A DNA stretch of 64,000 nt, taken from NCBI RefSeq assembly GCF_050717545.1, contig NZ_JBOITN010000032.1:1-64000 (forward strand), given 5' to 3'. Position numbers and translations under genes: made by a program. The DNA is from Clostridium_AD sp050717545. GTDB taxonomy: Bacteria; Bacillota; Clostridia; Clostridiales; Clostridiaceae. A model generated the notes under the pieces. The model did not search any database, was not told where the DNA came from, and worked only from the letters and a program-made list of their open reading frames with translations. Positions 1-6,690 of the stretch are shown piece by piece; position 1 is the first letter of the stretch, and the number at the start of each line of letters is the position of its first letter.

Positions 1-19
1 AATAGCTAGGATTAGATAG

Positions 20-106
20 GTTATTCGTACAATATCAAACTCAAATAAATTCTGGGGTGAAGTTGATTTTAAAGGAAAAATGAACGTAGAATTAACAATG
101 TCTTAG
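20..106 (+). other. Possible 3' end of a coding region entering the window
   Basis: An open frame runs from base 20 to a TAG at 104-106 and ends in residues like GEVDFKGKMNVELTMS. The same frame has a TAG at 17-19, so either the upstream gene is already broken or this is chance. It lies just upstream of two bacteriocin-like genes, where export or regulatory genes would be expected, but the fragment is too short to assign. Confidence 0.25.
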
Positions 107-148
107 GAGTTTTCGAGAGTACTAATACATATAATGGAGGTGAAAAAT

Positions 149-283
149 ATGAAAGAGTTGAATTTTGATGAATTAACAGAAATTAACGGCGGTATTGGTG
201 TGGTTGCTGGAATACTTATAATTGCAGGCATTGCTTTTGTAGCTGGGTCTGTGCGAGGATGCGCTAAAGCTGACGGGAAATAA
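149..283 (+). CDS. Double-glycine leader peptide, candidate bacteriocin subunit 1
   Basis: This gene encodes 44 residues. The N-terminus MKELNFDELTEINGG is a classic double-glycine leader with acidic and hydrophobic spacing (ELNFDELTEINGG), of the kind removed by C39-peptidase ABC exporters. The predicted mature peptide of about 29 residues is a hydrophobic, Gly/Ala-rich helix (IGVVAGILIIAGIAFVAG) with GxxxG-like spacing and a short cationic tail with one Cys (SVRGCAKADGK). The ATG is chosen because GGAGG at 136-140 sits nine bases upstream. The next gene, 27 bases on, encodes a second double-glycine peptide, which suggests a two-peptide (class IIb) bacteriocin. No exporter or immunity gene is visible downstream. 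A pheromone or another ribosomal peptide is possible. Confidence 0.72.
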   Translation: MKELNFDELTEINGGIGVVAGILIIAGIAFVAGSVRGCAKADGK

Positions 284-310
284 TAATGTAAAAATGGAGG
301 GTAAATAACT

Positions 311-469
311 ATGGTTACTTTAGAAAATGATAAATTAGAAAATATTAATGGTGGTGATATTAGTTTAGACTTGGGAACAATTAGTCCTTGGGAAATTGGT
401 AAGGAGTTTGGAGAACATGTAATATACCCATATGTATATAAGCCAGTTAAAAATTGGTGGAATTCGTAA
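311..469 (+). CDS. Double-glycine leader peptide, candidate bacteriocin subunit 2
   Basis: This gene encodes 52 residues. The leader MVTLENDKLENINGG ends in GG and matches the double-glycine consensus (L-E-x-L-x-x-I-x-G-G). The mature part of about 37 residues differs completely from its neighbour. It is amphipathic, has both acidic and basic residues, and has an aromatic C-terminus (YVYKPVKNWWNS). The ATG follows GGAGGG (296-301) by nine bases. It is co-directional with the peptide gene at 149-283. An AT-rich inverted repeat at 572-596 may end the transcript. Two adjacent dissimilar GG peptides fit the two-component bacteriocin pattern. Activity and partner relationship are inferred, and no homolog is recognised by name. 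Confidence 0.7.
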   Translation: MVTLENDKLENINGGDISLDLGTISPWEIGKEFGEHVIYPYVYKPVKNWWNS

Positions 470-571
470 ATCTTTTGATTGAAAGTACACCATATAATTA
501 CATAGGGTTCGTATTAGAGTTGGACTAAATCCAACCAAACCCATTAATATCAATGATTTAAATCGAGTAGG

Positions 572-596
572 AGCTAAATAATTAATTTATTTAGCT
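572..596 (+). terminator. AT-rich stem-loop downstream of the bacteriocin-like genes
   Basis: AGCTAAATAA (572-581) and TTATTTAGCT (587-596) form a perfect 10-bp stem with a 5-base loop, about 100 bases after the second peptide gene. There is no long T-tract, so termination efficiency is doubtful. Confidence 0.35.
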
Positions 597-626
597 ACCT
601 CTCACACCACTTATTCCGACTTTATC

Positions 627-692
627 ATTATCCCGCCTTCTTTATAATACTATAGTTGAAACGTATTATTCTGAGTAAAAAGTCGGGATAAT
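627..692. repeat. Inverted repeat ATTATCCCG/CGGGATAAT
   Basis: ATTATCCCG at 627-635 is the reverse complement of CGGGATAAT at 684-692, which is followed by ATTTTTT. It lies directly 3' of the recombinase remnant. It may be that gene's terminator or part of an old attachment site. Nothing in the sequence separates the two. Confidence 0.35.
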
Positions 693-700
693 ATTTTTTC

Positions 701-949
701 TTACATCAATTCATAAAGACGCTTGATTAATTCATCATCGTCTTGCCATGGTGTAATTTTTTTGTCTTGCTTTAACGGATTGATAACGCTGGTCGCCTTT
801 TCAATTGCTTCTCTCTTCATTTTTGTGTCTGCATAAGCGTAAATCATTGTGGTTTCCAGTTGTGCATGCCCGAGCCATTCCGAAAGAAGCGGCAATGGCA
901 TTCCTCCTCTGTAGAGATGCATTGATCGAGAATGCCTTATCATATGAGG
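701..949 (-). pseudogene. Tyrosine recombinase (integrase/XerC-D type), C-terminal remnant
   Basis: About 80 residues of the catalytic domain survive. It reads PHMIRHSRSMHLYRGGMP, with the HxxR box of tyrosine recombinases, then LSEWLGHAQLETTMIYAYAD with the conserved LGH box and a candidate nucleophilic Tyr. The N-terminal arm-binding domain and the first catalytic Arg are absent. The frame is lost immediately upstream at the edge of a repeat A copy (951-1021), so the 5' two-thirds of the gene has been deleted or displaced. The fragment shows an integrative element once stood beside the bacteriocin-like genes. The internal ATG at 943 is probably not a real start. Confidence 0.8.
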
Positions 950-950
950 A

Positions 951-1021
951 TAGCAAATTCGCTCCGCTCATAAAAACCCCCGGGGGACGTGAACAAATTG
1001 TAACTACAATTTGTTTTGCTA
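951..1021. repeat. Repeat A, copy 1 (full length)
   Basis: The element is 71 bp, with ends TAGCAAA (951-957) and TTTGCTA (1015-1021), a CTCCGCTCAT block, the palindrome CCCCCGGGGG and a second stem built on ACAAATTGT/ACAATTTGT. It separates the C-terminal integrase remnant from a truncated small membrane ORF on the same strand. The pattern is that of a small mobile or recombinogenic element, with no coding capacity of its own. Confidence 0.8.
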
Positions 1022-1165
1022 CAGTAGAAATACTGTCATTTCTAATGTACTCAGTATTAAATAATCTTGTTTTTCTTTAGTCATAAACCATGTTACTATT
1101 AGTATTATGATATAAATAACTGTCGTTACTATCACATCGAATTTACTCACTGCTATTTTTGCCAT
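1019..1165 (-). pseudogene. Small membrane protein, probably truncated by repeat A
   Basis: An ATG at 1163-1165 preceded by AAGGGG opens a 48-residue frame: a short polar start, a hydrophobic helix (VIVTTVIYIIILIVTWF), then KEKQDYLILS. The stop is the TAG formed by the end of repeat A (1019-1021), so the original protein was probably longer. Small one-helix proteins next to bacteriocin genes can be immunity proteins, but this one is on the opposite strand about 700 bases away and the idea is speculative. It could instead be the start of an unrelated membrane protein. Confidence 0.4.
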
Positions 1166-1757
1166 TACTTTATTCTACCCCTTAATTCCAAATATCTTTA
1201 TAGATTAACCCTCTTGCCAATAAATATTGAAAATTTAAAGAAAATTTAATCACAATAAATATATAAAATCAGTTTCTTTAATTTACAATTAATCTTTAGT
1301 TTTTTCACTACAATGACACAAATAATTAGAAAGTAAAACTTGTACGCGCTGCTTACAAATTTTACAACGGGGTCGTACCAGCCAACTAATAAATGTAATT
1401 TTTGTATAAAGATTATATTTACTTCAATTATTTAATTCATACTCCCTCAAAATCCCTAAAAACGTTTAAATCTAAATCTTCTTTAAAGGTGTATCTACTA
1501 TTTTTAGGATAAAATCTGTGTTAAACAATACAAATTTTATAGATTTTTATAGTCATTTAGCAAGCGTAAAATAGTTCAGGCCTTAGGTTAAGGTAGGGAC
1601 TATTTTACGCTTGCGGTCTCCTCTATATTCCGTTCTTTTCAGTTCTTTTTATCTACTCAAATAACTTTATCTATTTTAACAACAGAAATACTTTCGTCTT
1701 CATTAGTAATTCTAAATCTTGCAGAAGAACCCTTTCAACGGTTCTTCTTATTTGCTA
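1085..1757. repeat. Gene-poor stretch made of dispersed intergenic repeats
   Basis: No complete gene is seen. Bases about 1175-1330 match about 6215-6370 (blocks CACAATAAA, TTTAATTTACAATTAAT, CACTACAATGACACAAAT). Bases 1335-1400 are a copy of repeat B (GTCGTACCAGCCAACTAAT). Bases 1430-1510 resemble 22918-22990. A 16-bp perfect inverted repeat, GCAAGCGTAAAATAGT, lies at 1560-1575 and 1599-1614. Its outer end TAGCAAG resembles the ends of repeat A. Confidence 0.6.
1560..1614. repeat. 16-bp perfect inverted repeat (stem-loop)
   Basis: GCAAGCGTAAAATAGT (1560-1575) pairs with ACTATTTTACGCTTGC (1599-1614) around a 23-base loop. It starts TAGCAAG like repeat A, lies downstream of the minus-strand gene 1758-2648, and could serve as its terminator or be another palindromic element. 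Confidence 0.5.
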
Positions 1758-2648
1758 CTATTCAACAACAATATTTATTATATAAGCACGATCCCAGTCA
1801 CCATAATTAGGTACTATTTGGAGATAAGTACTTCCAGCCTTCAACATTTTAATAGAGCAACTTTCTCCTTTCTCATTAGCAGTGAAAAATGTTATATCAT
1901 TTTCCTCACCCATAGTTCTGATAGTTGAATTAATTACTGTTGCATTTATTTTAAGAGTATCTCCTACTTTAAATTGAAATGTTGTTCCACTAGGATAATT
2001 ATATTTAGTGAATACATCTTTATTAACAGTATAATTTATTGTGGTCGTCTTATGCTTAGTGGAACGGATAACTTCTAAATCTCTTACTAAAGAATTATCA
2101 GAATAATGTTTATAAGCAAGACCAGTTTTCTTATTTACAACAAAATACCAATCAGCTCCTGCATCCTCCCAATTAAGTTCAAATAATTTAAATTCATAGT
2201 AAGCGTTATTCTTAGGTAGTTCAGTTCCATCAGATGCTTTAAAGTTAAGATCAGGATGTAATCTATATGCCATTGCTAAAGCTTTTTTAGCTGTCATCCC
2301 ATTATTTAATTTAGCAGCTTGTATCTTATCAGCGGCTTTCTTGTCTGCTATCTTCTTTGAAGCTAATTTATCGATAGCAATTTTTTTATCGTTAGCTATC
2401 TTATTGGCTATTTTCTTATCATTAGCTATTTTAAGATCATCTGCAATTTTCTTATCGTTAGCAATCTTAATATCATTAGCTTTTTGTTTAGCTACTTTCT
2501 TAACCTCTGCTTCCAGTAAAATATTATTCTCCACTATCTGTTTCTGAACTTTACTTACACCTCTATTATACACAACTGTAGCGAATGTAGCCGAAGTAAC
2601 TAGAACTGCGGTAATACTTAAAATAATTAATCCAGTTTTCTTCATCAT
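1758..2648 (-). CDS. Membrane-anchored protein with Lys-rich repeat and PepSY-like/Ig-like regions
   Basis: This gene encodes 296 residues. Residues about 5-27 form one N-terminal membrane anchor (LIILSITAVLVTSATFATVV). Residues about 45-115 are a highly charged coiled-coil-like region made of near repeats of KIANDKK or KIADDLK. Next comes a region about 118-185 beginning GMTAKKALAMAYR with WYFVVNKKTGLAYKHY, which resembles a PepSY-type fold. The C-terminal part, about 200-296, looks like an Ig-type beta domain (GTTFQFKVGDTLKINATVI, TYLQIVPNY). The bulk should be extracellular, with the Lys-rich part as a stalk. The repeats are visible in the DNA at 2380-2480. No specific function is recognised. 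A stem-loop at 2685-2739 lies just upstream. Confidence 0.7.
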   Translation of the reverse strand: MMKKTGLIILSITAVLVTSATFATVVYNRGVSKVQKQIVENNILLEAEVKKVAKQKANDIKIANDKKIADDLKIANDKKIANKIANDKKIAIDKLASKKIADKKAADKIQAAKLNNGMTAKKALAMAYRLHPDLNFKASDGTELPKNNAYYEFKLFELNWEDAGADWYFVVNKKTGLAYKHYSDNSLVRDLEVIRSTKHKTTTINYTVNKDVFTKYNYPSGTTFQFKVGDTLKINATVINSTIRTMGEENDITFFTANEKGESCSIKMLKAGSTYLQIVPNYGDWDRAYIINIVVE

Positions 2649-2684
2649 TAATAACTGTCTCCCATTTAATTACTATAAATACAT

Positions 2685-2739
2685 TATATCACAGAAGAGA
2701 GGTGCTGAACACTTAACAGCGCTTCTCTTCTGTGATATA
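2685..2739. repeat. Long stem-loop upstream of the Lys-rich protein gene
   Basis: TATATCACAGAAGAGA at 2685-2700 pairs with TCTCTTCTGTGATATA at 2724-2739, and the stem extends inward with one mismatch. It lies 37 bases from the start codon of the minus-strand gene at 2648. It may be a transcription attenuator, the terminator of a lost upstream gene, or a palindromic element. Confidence 0.5.
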
Positions 2740-2744
2740 CTAGG

Positions 2745-2803
2745 AGCAAATTCGCTCCGCTCATAAAAACCCCCGTGGGACGTAACTACACGTTAAATTA
2801 GCA
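2745..2803. repeat. Repeat A, copy 2 (degenerate right half)
   Basis: AGCAAATTCGCTCCGCTCAT and CCCCCGTGGGACGTAA match repeat A, but the ACAAATTGT stem is replaced by ACTACACGTTAAAT before the ATTAGCA end. The rest of 2804-2995 shows no recognisable gene. Confidence 0.65.
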
Positions 2804-2995
2804 GAGAAAATATAAAAGTAATACAATATTTTATATTGACTGAGTAAGAGATTCATCTACAGGTAAAGCTAGCGCCACATATAAAGATATAAAACTTGGG
2901 AGTTTTTATGTTTCTTATTTAAAATATGTGGTTAATAAAGAAAATTATTCATGTTTAAAAAAACGGTTTTTTATGTTTAAAAGGAGAGGATTCTA

Positions 2996-3271
2996 ATTAA
3001 GTATTTAGTATTTGAAGAAGATAAAGAGCGGGGTATTCCTAGTTTCAAGTTAGATTTAAAAGCACCTTCTGAAATGCAATTTCTTCTGAACATGGTAGGA
3101 TACTATCCTGCAACATTAGTAAACAAAGATATAGACGACTATATCGAGTGTGATAATAAAGAAAAGTTATGGAATAACGACAGAACTGCCTTCTATAAAG
3201 ATAAAGATAGAATGATGGGCTTGTCAATTATATCGGGTATGAAATTGGAAGATATTGAAAAGTGTAAATAA
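2996..3271 (+). CDS. Small hypothetical protein with no standard start codon
   Basis: The frame is open from about base 2984 and reads YLVFEEDKERGIPSFKLDLK, then SEMQFLLNMVGYYPATLVNK, ending in EDIEKCK, about 90 residues of normal-looking sequence. The only ATG in frame is at 3074, which would cut off this well-formed N-terminal part. A strong AAGGAGAGG at 2981-2989 is six bases from an ATT codon at 2996, so either the gene uses a rare ATT start or its start was lost by mutation. A good terminator follows at 3283-3324. No family is recognised. Small genes like this near bacteriocin loci are sometimes immunity proteins, but nothing shows that here. Confidence 0.5.
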   Translation: MKYLVFEEDKERGIPSFKLDLKAPSEMQFLLNMVGYYPATLVNKDIDDYIECDNKEKLWNNDRTAFYKDKDRMMGLSIISGMKLEDIEKCK

Positions 3272-3282
3272 TTAAATGAGTT

Positions 3283-3324
3283 AAAAGCGTATCGAACAAA
3301 TTGCAATCTGTTCGGTACGCTTTT
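3283..3324 (+). terminator. Rho-independent terminator
   Basis: AAAAGCGTATCGAACA (3284-3299) pairs with TGTTCGGTACGCTTTT (3309-3324) with one G-T type mismatch, followed by ATTTTGG. It sits 12 bases after the stop of the small ORF ending at 3271. Confidence 0.75.
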
Positions 3325-3500
3325 ATTTTGGATGTTTTTTTCTATTTATACCAAAAGGAGCATTGCATACATCTACCCGCTATATGGCGTGGGGTTGTAT
3401 GGATCATTTTTGTAAACTAAACAAAAAACACTAAAGTATTACTAGTGTAGATCCTAGACTTAGAATCTTTTTAGTTCAATGTGATTTAGTTTAGATAGTG

Positions 3501-4646
3501 TTATTGTAGAACATTCAAAATACCATTGATAGAATAAAGGGGAAGATTGGTTAACCACTCCTCTTTTCTATAATCGGACATCGAGGTTCGAATTGCACAC
3601 TTTGGATTGTATTTTAAATAATAGTTTTTTAAGCTTTTAGCTTGTAAACTTTCAGATGCCTTTACCTCAAGCGGAACAATATTCATTCCATTTTGAAAAA
3701 TAAAATCAATTTCGCCGGTTGATCTTTCGGCAGTCCAATAAAAAGGTGTTATATTTTTATTAACCGTTAATTGTTGCAACACATATTGTTCAGTCAAAGC
3801 CCCTTTGAACTCCTCAAAAACTCTGTCACCTTCTAATAATGATTTTATATCAAGCCCACTCATAGCAGATAGTAATCCAACATCTAAAACAAACAGTTTA
3901 AATGCATTAAAATCTTGATATGCCATAAGTGGCATATCTGGTTTTGTTATTCGCCCTACTTTGTAAATTAAGCCACAGTCAAGGAGCCATTGCATGGCAA
4001 GTTCATATTCCTTTGCTCTTGCTCCCTGGCGAATAAGACCATATACAAATTTTCGGTTTTCTCTTGCAAGTTGAGCTGGGATTGATGTCCATAGCATACG
4101 TATTCTTGGTACAGTATCATTTGGAGCGTGCTTTGAAAAATCCTGTTCATATGCCATTAATAAACGATTTTGAACCTCACGCACCTCTGTATAATCCTGT
4201 GTTTCGATAAAACTATTTACAACCTCTGGCATTCCGCCAATATAATAATATTGTTTTAGAAGATCAATGTATTTACCTTTAAAACTTTTAATAAGATCAA
4301 AATCTTTAGTTTCTAAAAGATTTACCAAATCTTCATTTCCAGTTGCATTTAAAAACTCTATGAAGCTAAGTGGATACAAGTCCATAAACTCAACTTTACC
4401 CACAGGGAATGATGTGCCGGGATGAAGTGCTACACCGAGTAATGATCCTGCAGCTACTAAATGATATTGTGGTGCGTTTTCGCAAAAATATTTTAATGAC
4501 GTTAATGCTAGCGCCGTCTCTTGAACCTCATCAAAAATGATGAGTATGCTTCGCTCATAAAAACCCCCCGGGGGACGTAAACAAATTGTGAACACAATTT
4601 GTTTTGCTACTAAATATTTTTTTCCTTCCACTCCTTCGTATCTCAT
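3501..4646 (-). pseudogene. DUF4143-type AAA ATPase, N-terminus replaced through repeat A
   Basis: From residue about 33 the protein is a typical ATPase of the AAA/DUF4143 group. It has Walker B ILIIFDEVQE, sensor-1 region HLVAAGSLLGVALH, a central YIGGMPEVV motif, and a C-terminal DUF4143 nuclease-like domain with STGEIDFIF and VPLEVKA. The first about 90 residues of the family, including the Walker A P-loop, are missing. In their place the frame reads 15 unrelated residues (MRYEGVEGKKYLVAK) and then straight through a repeat A copy (4545-4609), giving QIVFTICLRPPGGFYERS. Without a P-loop it should not bind ATP. The remainder is undamaged, so the event is recent or the fragment is tolerated. 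Confidence 0.8.
4545..4609. repeat. Repeat A, copy 3, inside the ATPase frame
   Basis: The sequence contains CTTCGCTCATAAAAA, a C6G5 core, ACGTAAACAAATTGTG and ACAATTTGTTTTGCTA. It occupies the place of the P-loop region of the ATPase pseudogene. The left end (TATGCTTCGCTCAT) has lost the TAGCAAATT terminus, so it is fused directly to ATPase sequence. Confidence 0.75.
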
Positions 4647-4847
4647 AATAATCCCTAGGTTTAAACATTGTATATCGCACCCTACTTTTTTAAGACAAAA
4701 CCACTGAAATTTTATGTAAATTTCAGTGATCTCACCAAATATATTGAATTTAATTCAATAATTAAAGATCTAAGGGCCCCTTCATTAGCCCTTAGATCCC
4801 ATAGTAGCTATCCCAACAATAATATGTTTTTATAAAATCAGAATAAA

Positions 4848-5993
4848 TTATAAATCATTTTGAGTTAGAAGTTTCTTAATTCCCTCAGTTGCATCTAATA
4901 ATGGAGAAATTGATTTATCACAATTTATATTATCAATAACCCTTGCAATAAGACCAGACATATCAACCTCCCTAAACCATTCTGCCTGTTTAATGGTTTT
5001 GGGAATATAGGTTAAATTTGTAGAGAATACCCTTTTAATGTATCCCTTTTCATAAAATTCATTGAACTTTTCAATACCTTTTGTGAAAAAAGAAAAAGTA
5101 GTTGCAACATATATATTATTAGCTTTACGCTTTTTCAATTGAAGAACTATATCGAACACGGACTCTCCAGATGCAATCATATCATCAACAATTAATATAT
5201 TCTGATTTTCAACATTTCTACCCATATACTCATGTTGTACTATTGGATTCTCTCCTTTGATTATCAACGAATGATCTCTCCTTTTGTAGAAGAGTCCTAT
5301 GTCAAGTCCTAACATACTAGAATAATATATCGCCCTGTCCATCGCACCTGTATCAGGACTAATGACTAACATTTTTGTTCTATCAATAAATAAATCTCTT
5401 TCTGCTTTAAGGAAGGTCTTAACAATTTCATATGTAGGATACAGATTTTCAAGAGAAATCTGAGGAATAGCATTTTGAATATTTGGATCGTGAACGTCAA
5501 ATGTAATAATATCATTTACGCCTAATCTCTGAAGTTCTTGTAATGCAATAGCGCAATCTAAAGATTCTCTCCCCCTACGCCTATGTTGCCTTGAAGAGTA
5601 GAGTAATGGCATTATCACAGTCACCCTTCTTGCTTTCCCTCCTAGGGCAGATAATACCCTTTTGATATCCTGGAAATGTTCATCTGGACCAATGTGATTT
5701 TCAAAACCAAACATATCATAAGTGCAACTATAGTTTCCAATATCACATAATATAAAGATATCTTTTCCTCTTACAGACTCGGTAAGTTGTATTTTTCCCT
5801 CACCATTAGAAAATCTTATTTGACGTATTGGGAGTAGATATGACTTCTGATTAGAATCGTCATCTTTTATACTATTTCTTGAATTTTTCAATCTGTTTTT
5901 TTGTATGTTATTATCAATTTTATTTCCCAATTCACTACAATTTTCTAATGCAATAATACCTAACTCTCCATACATTATTGGATCTAAACTCAT
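4848..5993 (-). CDS. Ribose-phosphate pyrophosphokinase-like protein (divergent PRPP synthetase paralog)
   Basis: From the ATG at 5993 the protein has 381 residues. That start is preferred over the upstream TTG at 6005 because GGGGTTGAGG lies just ahead of it. It has the two-domain Prs/phosphoribosyltransferase fold. Visible are FSNGEGKIQL near residue 70, a flexible-loop-like YSSRQHRRRGRESLD, TFDVHDPNIQNAIP in the metal/ribose-5-phosphate region, SPDTGAMDRA, and the PRPP-binding loop ILIVDDMIASGES. It is longer than housekeeping Prs (about 315) because of an N-terminal extension of about 45 residues and inserts. It may make PRPP or act as a regulatory or salvage paralog. It stands alone between two repeat blocks. 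Confidence 0.85.
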   Translation of the reverse strand: MSLDPIMYGELGIIALENCSELGNKIDNNIQKNRLKNSRNSIKDDDSNQKSYLLPIRQIRFSNGEGKIQLTESVRGKDIFILCDIGNYSCTYDMFGFENHIGPDEHFQDIKRVLSALGGKARRVTVIMPLLYSSRQHRRRGRESLDCAIALQELQRLGVNDIITFDVHDPNIQNAIPQISLENLYPTYEIVKTFLKAERDLFIDRTKMLVISPDTGAMDRAIYYSSMLGLDIGLFYKRRDHSLIIKGENPIVQHEYMGRNVENQNILIVDDMIASGESVFDIVLQLKKRKANNIYVATTFSFFTKGIEKFNEFYEKGYIKRVFSTNLTYIPKTIKQAEWFREVDMSGLIARVIDNINCDKSISPLLDATEGIKKLLTQNDL

Positions 5994-6447
5994 ATATAAC
6001 CTCAACCCCTTTTTAATTTTAAATCATTCTTTAAAAGTATTGATTGTTTTTAATCACTATTTTATTTTCACCTTTTATATGTTAATCCCTTGTACACTCA
6101 TCATAAAGTATAGCCCTAACAGTTGCAGCGTTTATTTCTTATTAGCCATAATAGTATTAAGTCATCTATAGATATACCCCCCTCTAAATACTTAACTTCA
6201 CATATACTATAATTCTACATTAATTTCCAAACACCTTTATACTGATTACCCTTCCTGTAAATAAGTGTTAAAAATCTATCGAAGCTTCAATCACAATAAA
6301 CATTTTAAAATCACGTTCTTTAATTTACAATTAATTTTTAGTTTTGTCACTCTAATGACATAGCTAATTGATAATATAAGTACATACAAAGCAATTGATT
6401 TTTTTAATTAGAGTCCCCCTTTAATTAAATATAAATTTATATAAACC

Positions 6448-6497
6448 CAAAGAGATGGAGCCAGCAGATAAATTTATCTGCTGGCTCCATCTCTTTG
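6448..6497. repeat. Repeat C, copy 1: perfect 50-bp palindrome
   Basis: CAAAGAGATGGAGCCAGCAG (from 6448) continues into an exact 25+25 palindrome with no loop, ending at 6497. It is preceded by AATTAGAGTCCCCCTTTAAT, which is shared with copies at 23121-23170 and 24474-24522. It lies 3' of the minus-strand gene 6691-7560, so it could act as a bidirectional transcription block. Confidence 0.8.
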
Positions 6498-6553
6498 TAA
6501 GCTAATCCGACTACACAATAACAACAAAAACTGGAAATGCAACTTTCAATCTT

Positions 6554-6656
6554 TAGCAAGTAAAATAATCGTCTCCGCTACGCTTCGCCTATTTTTTTAC
6601 AAAGACCCCCGAGGGTCGTGAATAAATTGTAACACAATTTGTTTTGATATTTACTA
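6554..6656. repeat. Repeat A, copy 4 (variant)
   Basis: The ends are TAGCAAGTAAAATAA and TTTACTA, with a modified centre (GACCCCCGAGGGTCGTG) and the conserved AAATTGTAACACAATTTGTT stem. The centre is itself a changed but still palindromic stem (GACCC/GGGTC), which suggests pairing is conserved rather than sequence. Confidence 0.65.
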
Positions 6657-6690
6657 AAGAGAGAGAATACACAAAATTATTTACACAACC

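Larger units (their letters stand above)
6030..6656. repeat. Compound intergenic repeat block (E, C and A families)
   Basis: No gene is seen between 5994 and 6690. Bases about 6040-6245 are repeated at about 7730-7915 (shared TATTTTATTTTCACCTTTTA, ATCATAAA, TATAGCCC, TACTTAACTTCACATATACT). Bases 6215-6370 match 1175-1330. Bases 6408-6500 are repeat C, with its 50-bp palindrome at 6448-6497. Bases 6554-6656 are an enlarged repeat A (TAGCAAGTAAAA ... TTTACTA). Several families are stacked here in series. Confidence 0.7.

Noticed and set aside
365..553. 62-codon minus-strand ORF
   Set aside because: It overlaps the second bacteriocin-like gene, which has a ribosome site and clear leader on the other strand.
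951..1021. Repeat A as an integrase attachment site
   Set aside because: It touches the recombinase remnant, but the same element occurs about 12 times at unrelated sites, so a general repeat is the better explanation.
805..1080. 91-codon plus-strand ORF
   Set aside because: It is antisense to the recombinase remnant and runs through repeat A; it has no ribosome site or protein character.
2341..2547. 68-codon plus-strand ORF
   Set aside because: Its repetitive Leu/Ile/Ala sequence is the antisense of the Lys-rich repeats of the real gene 1758-2648.
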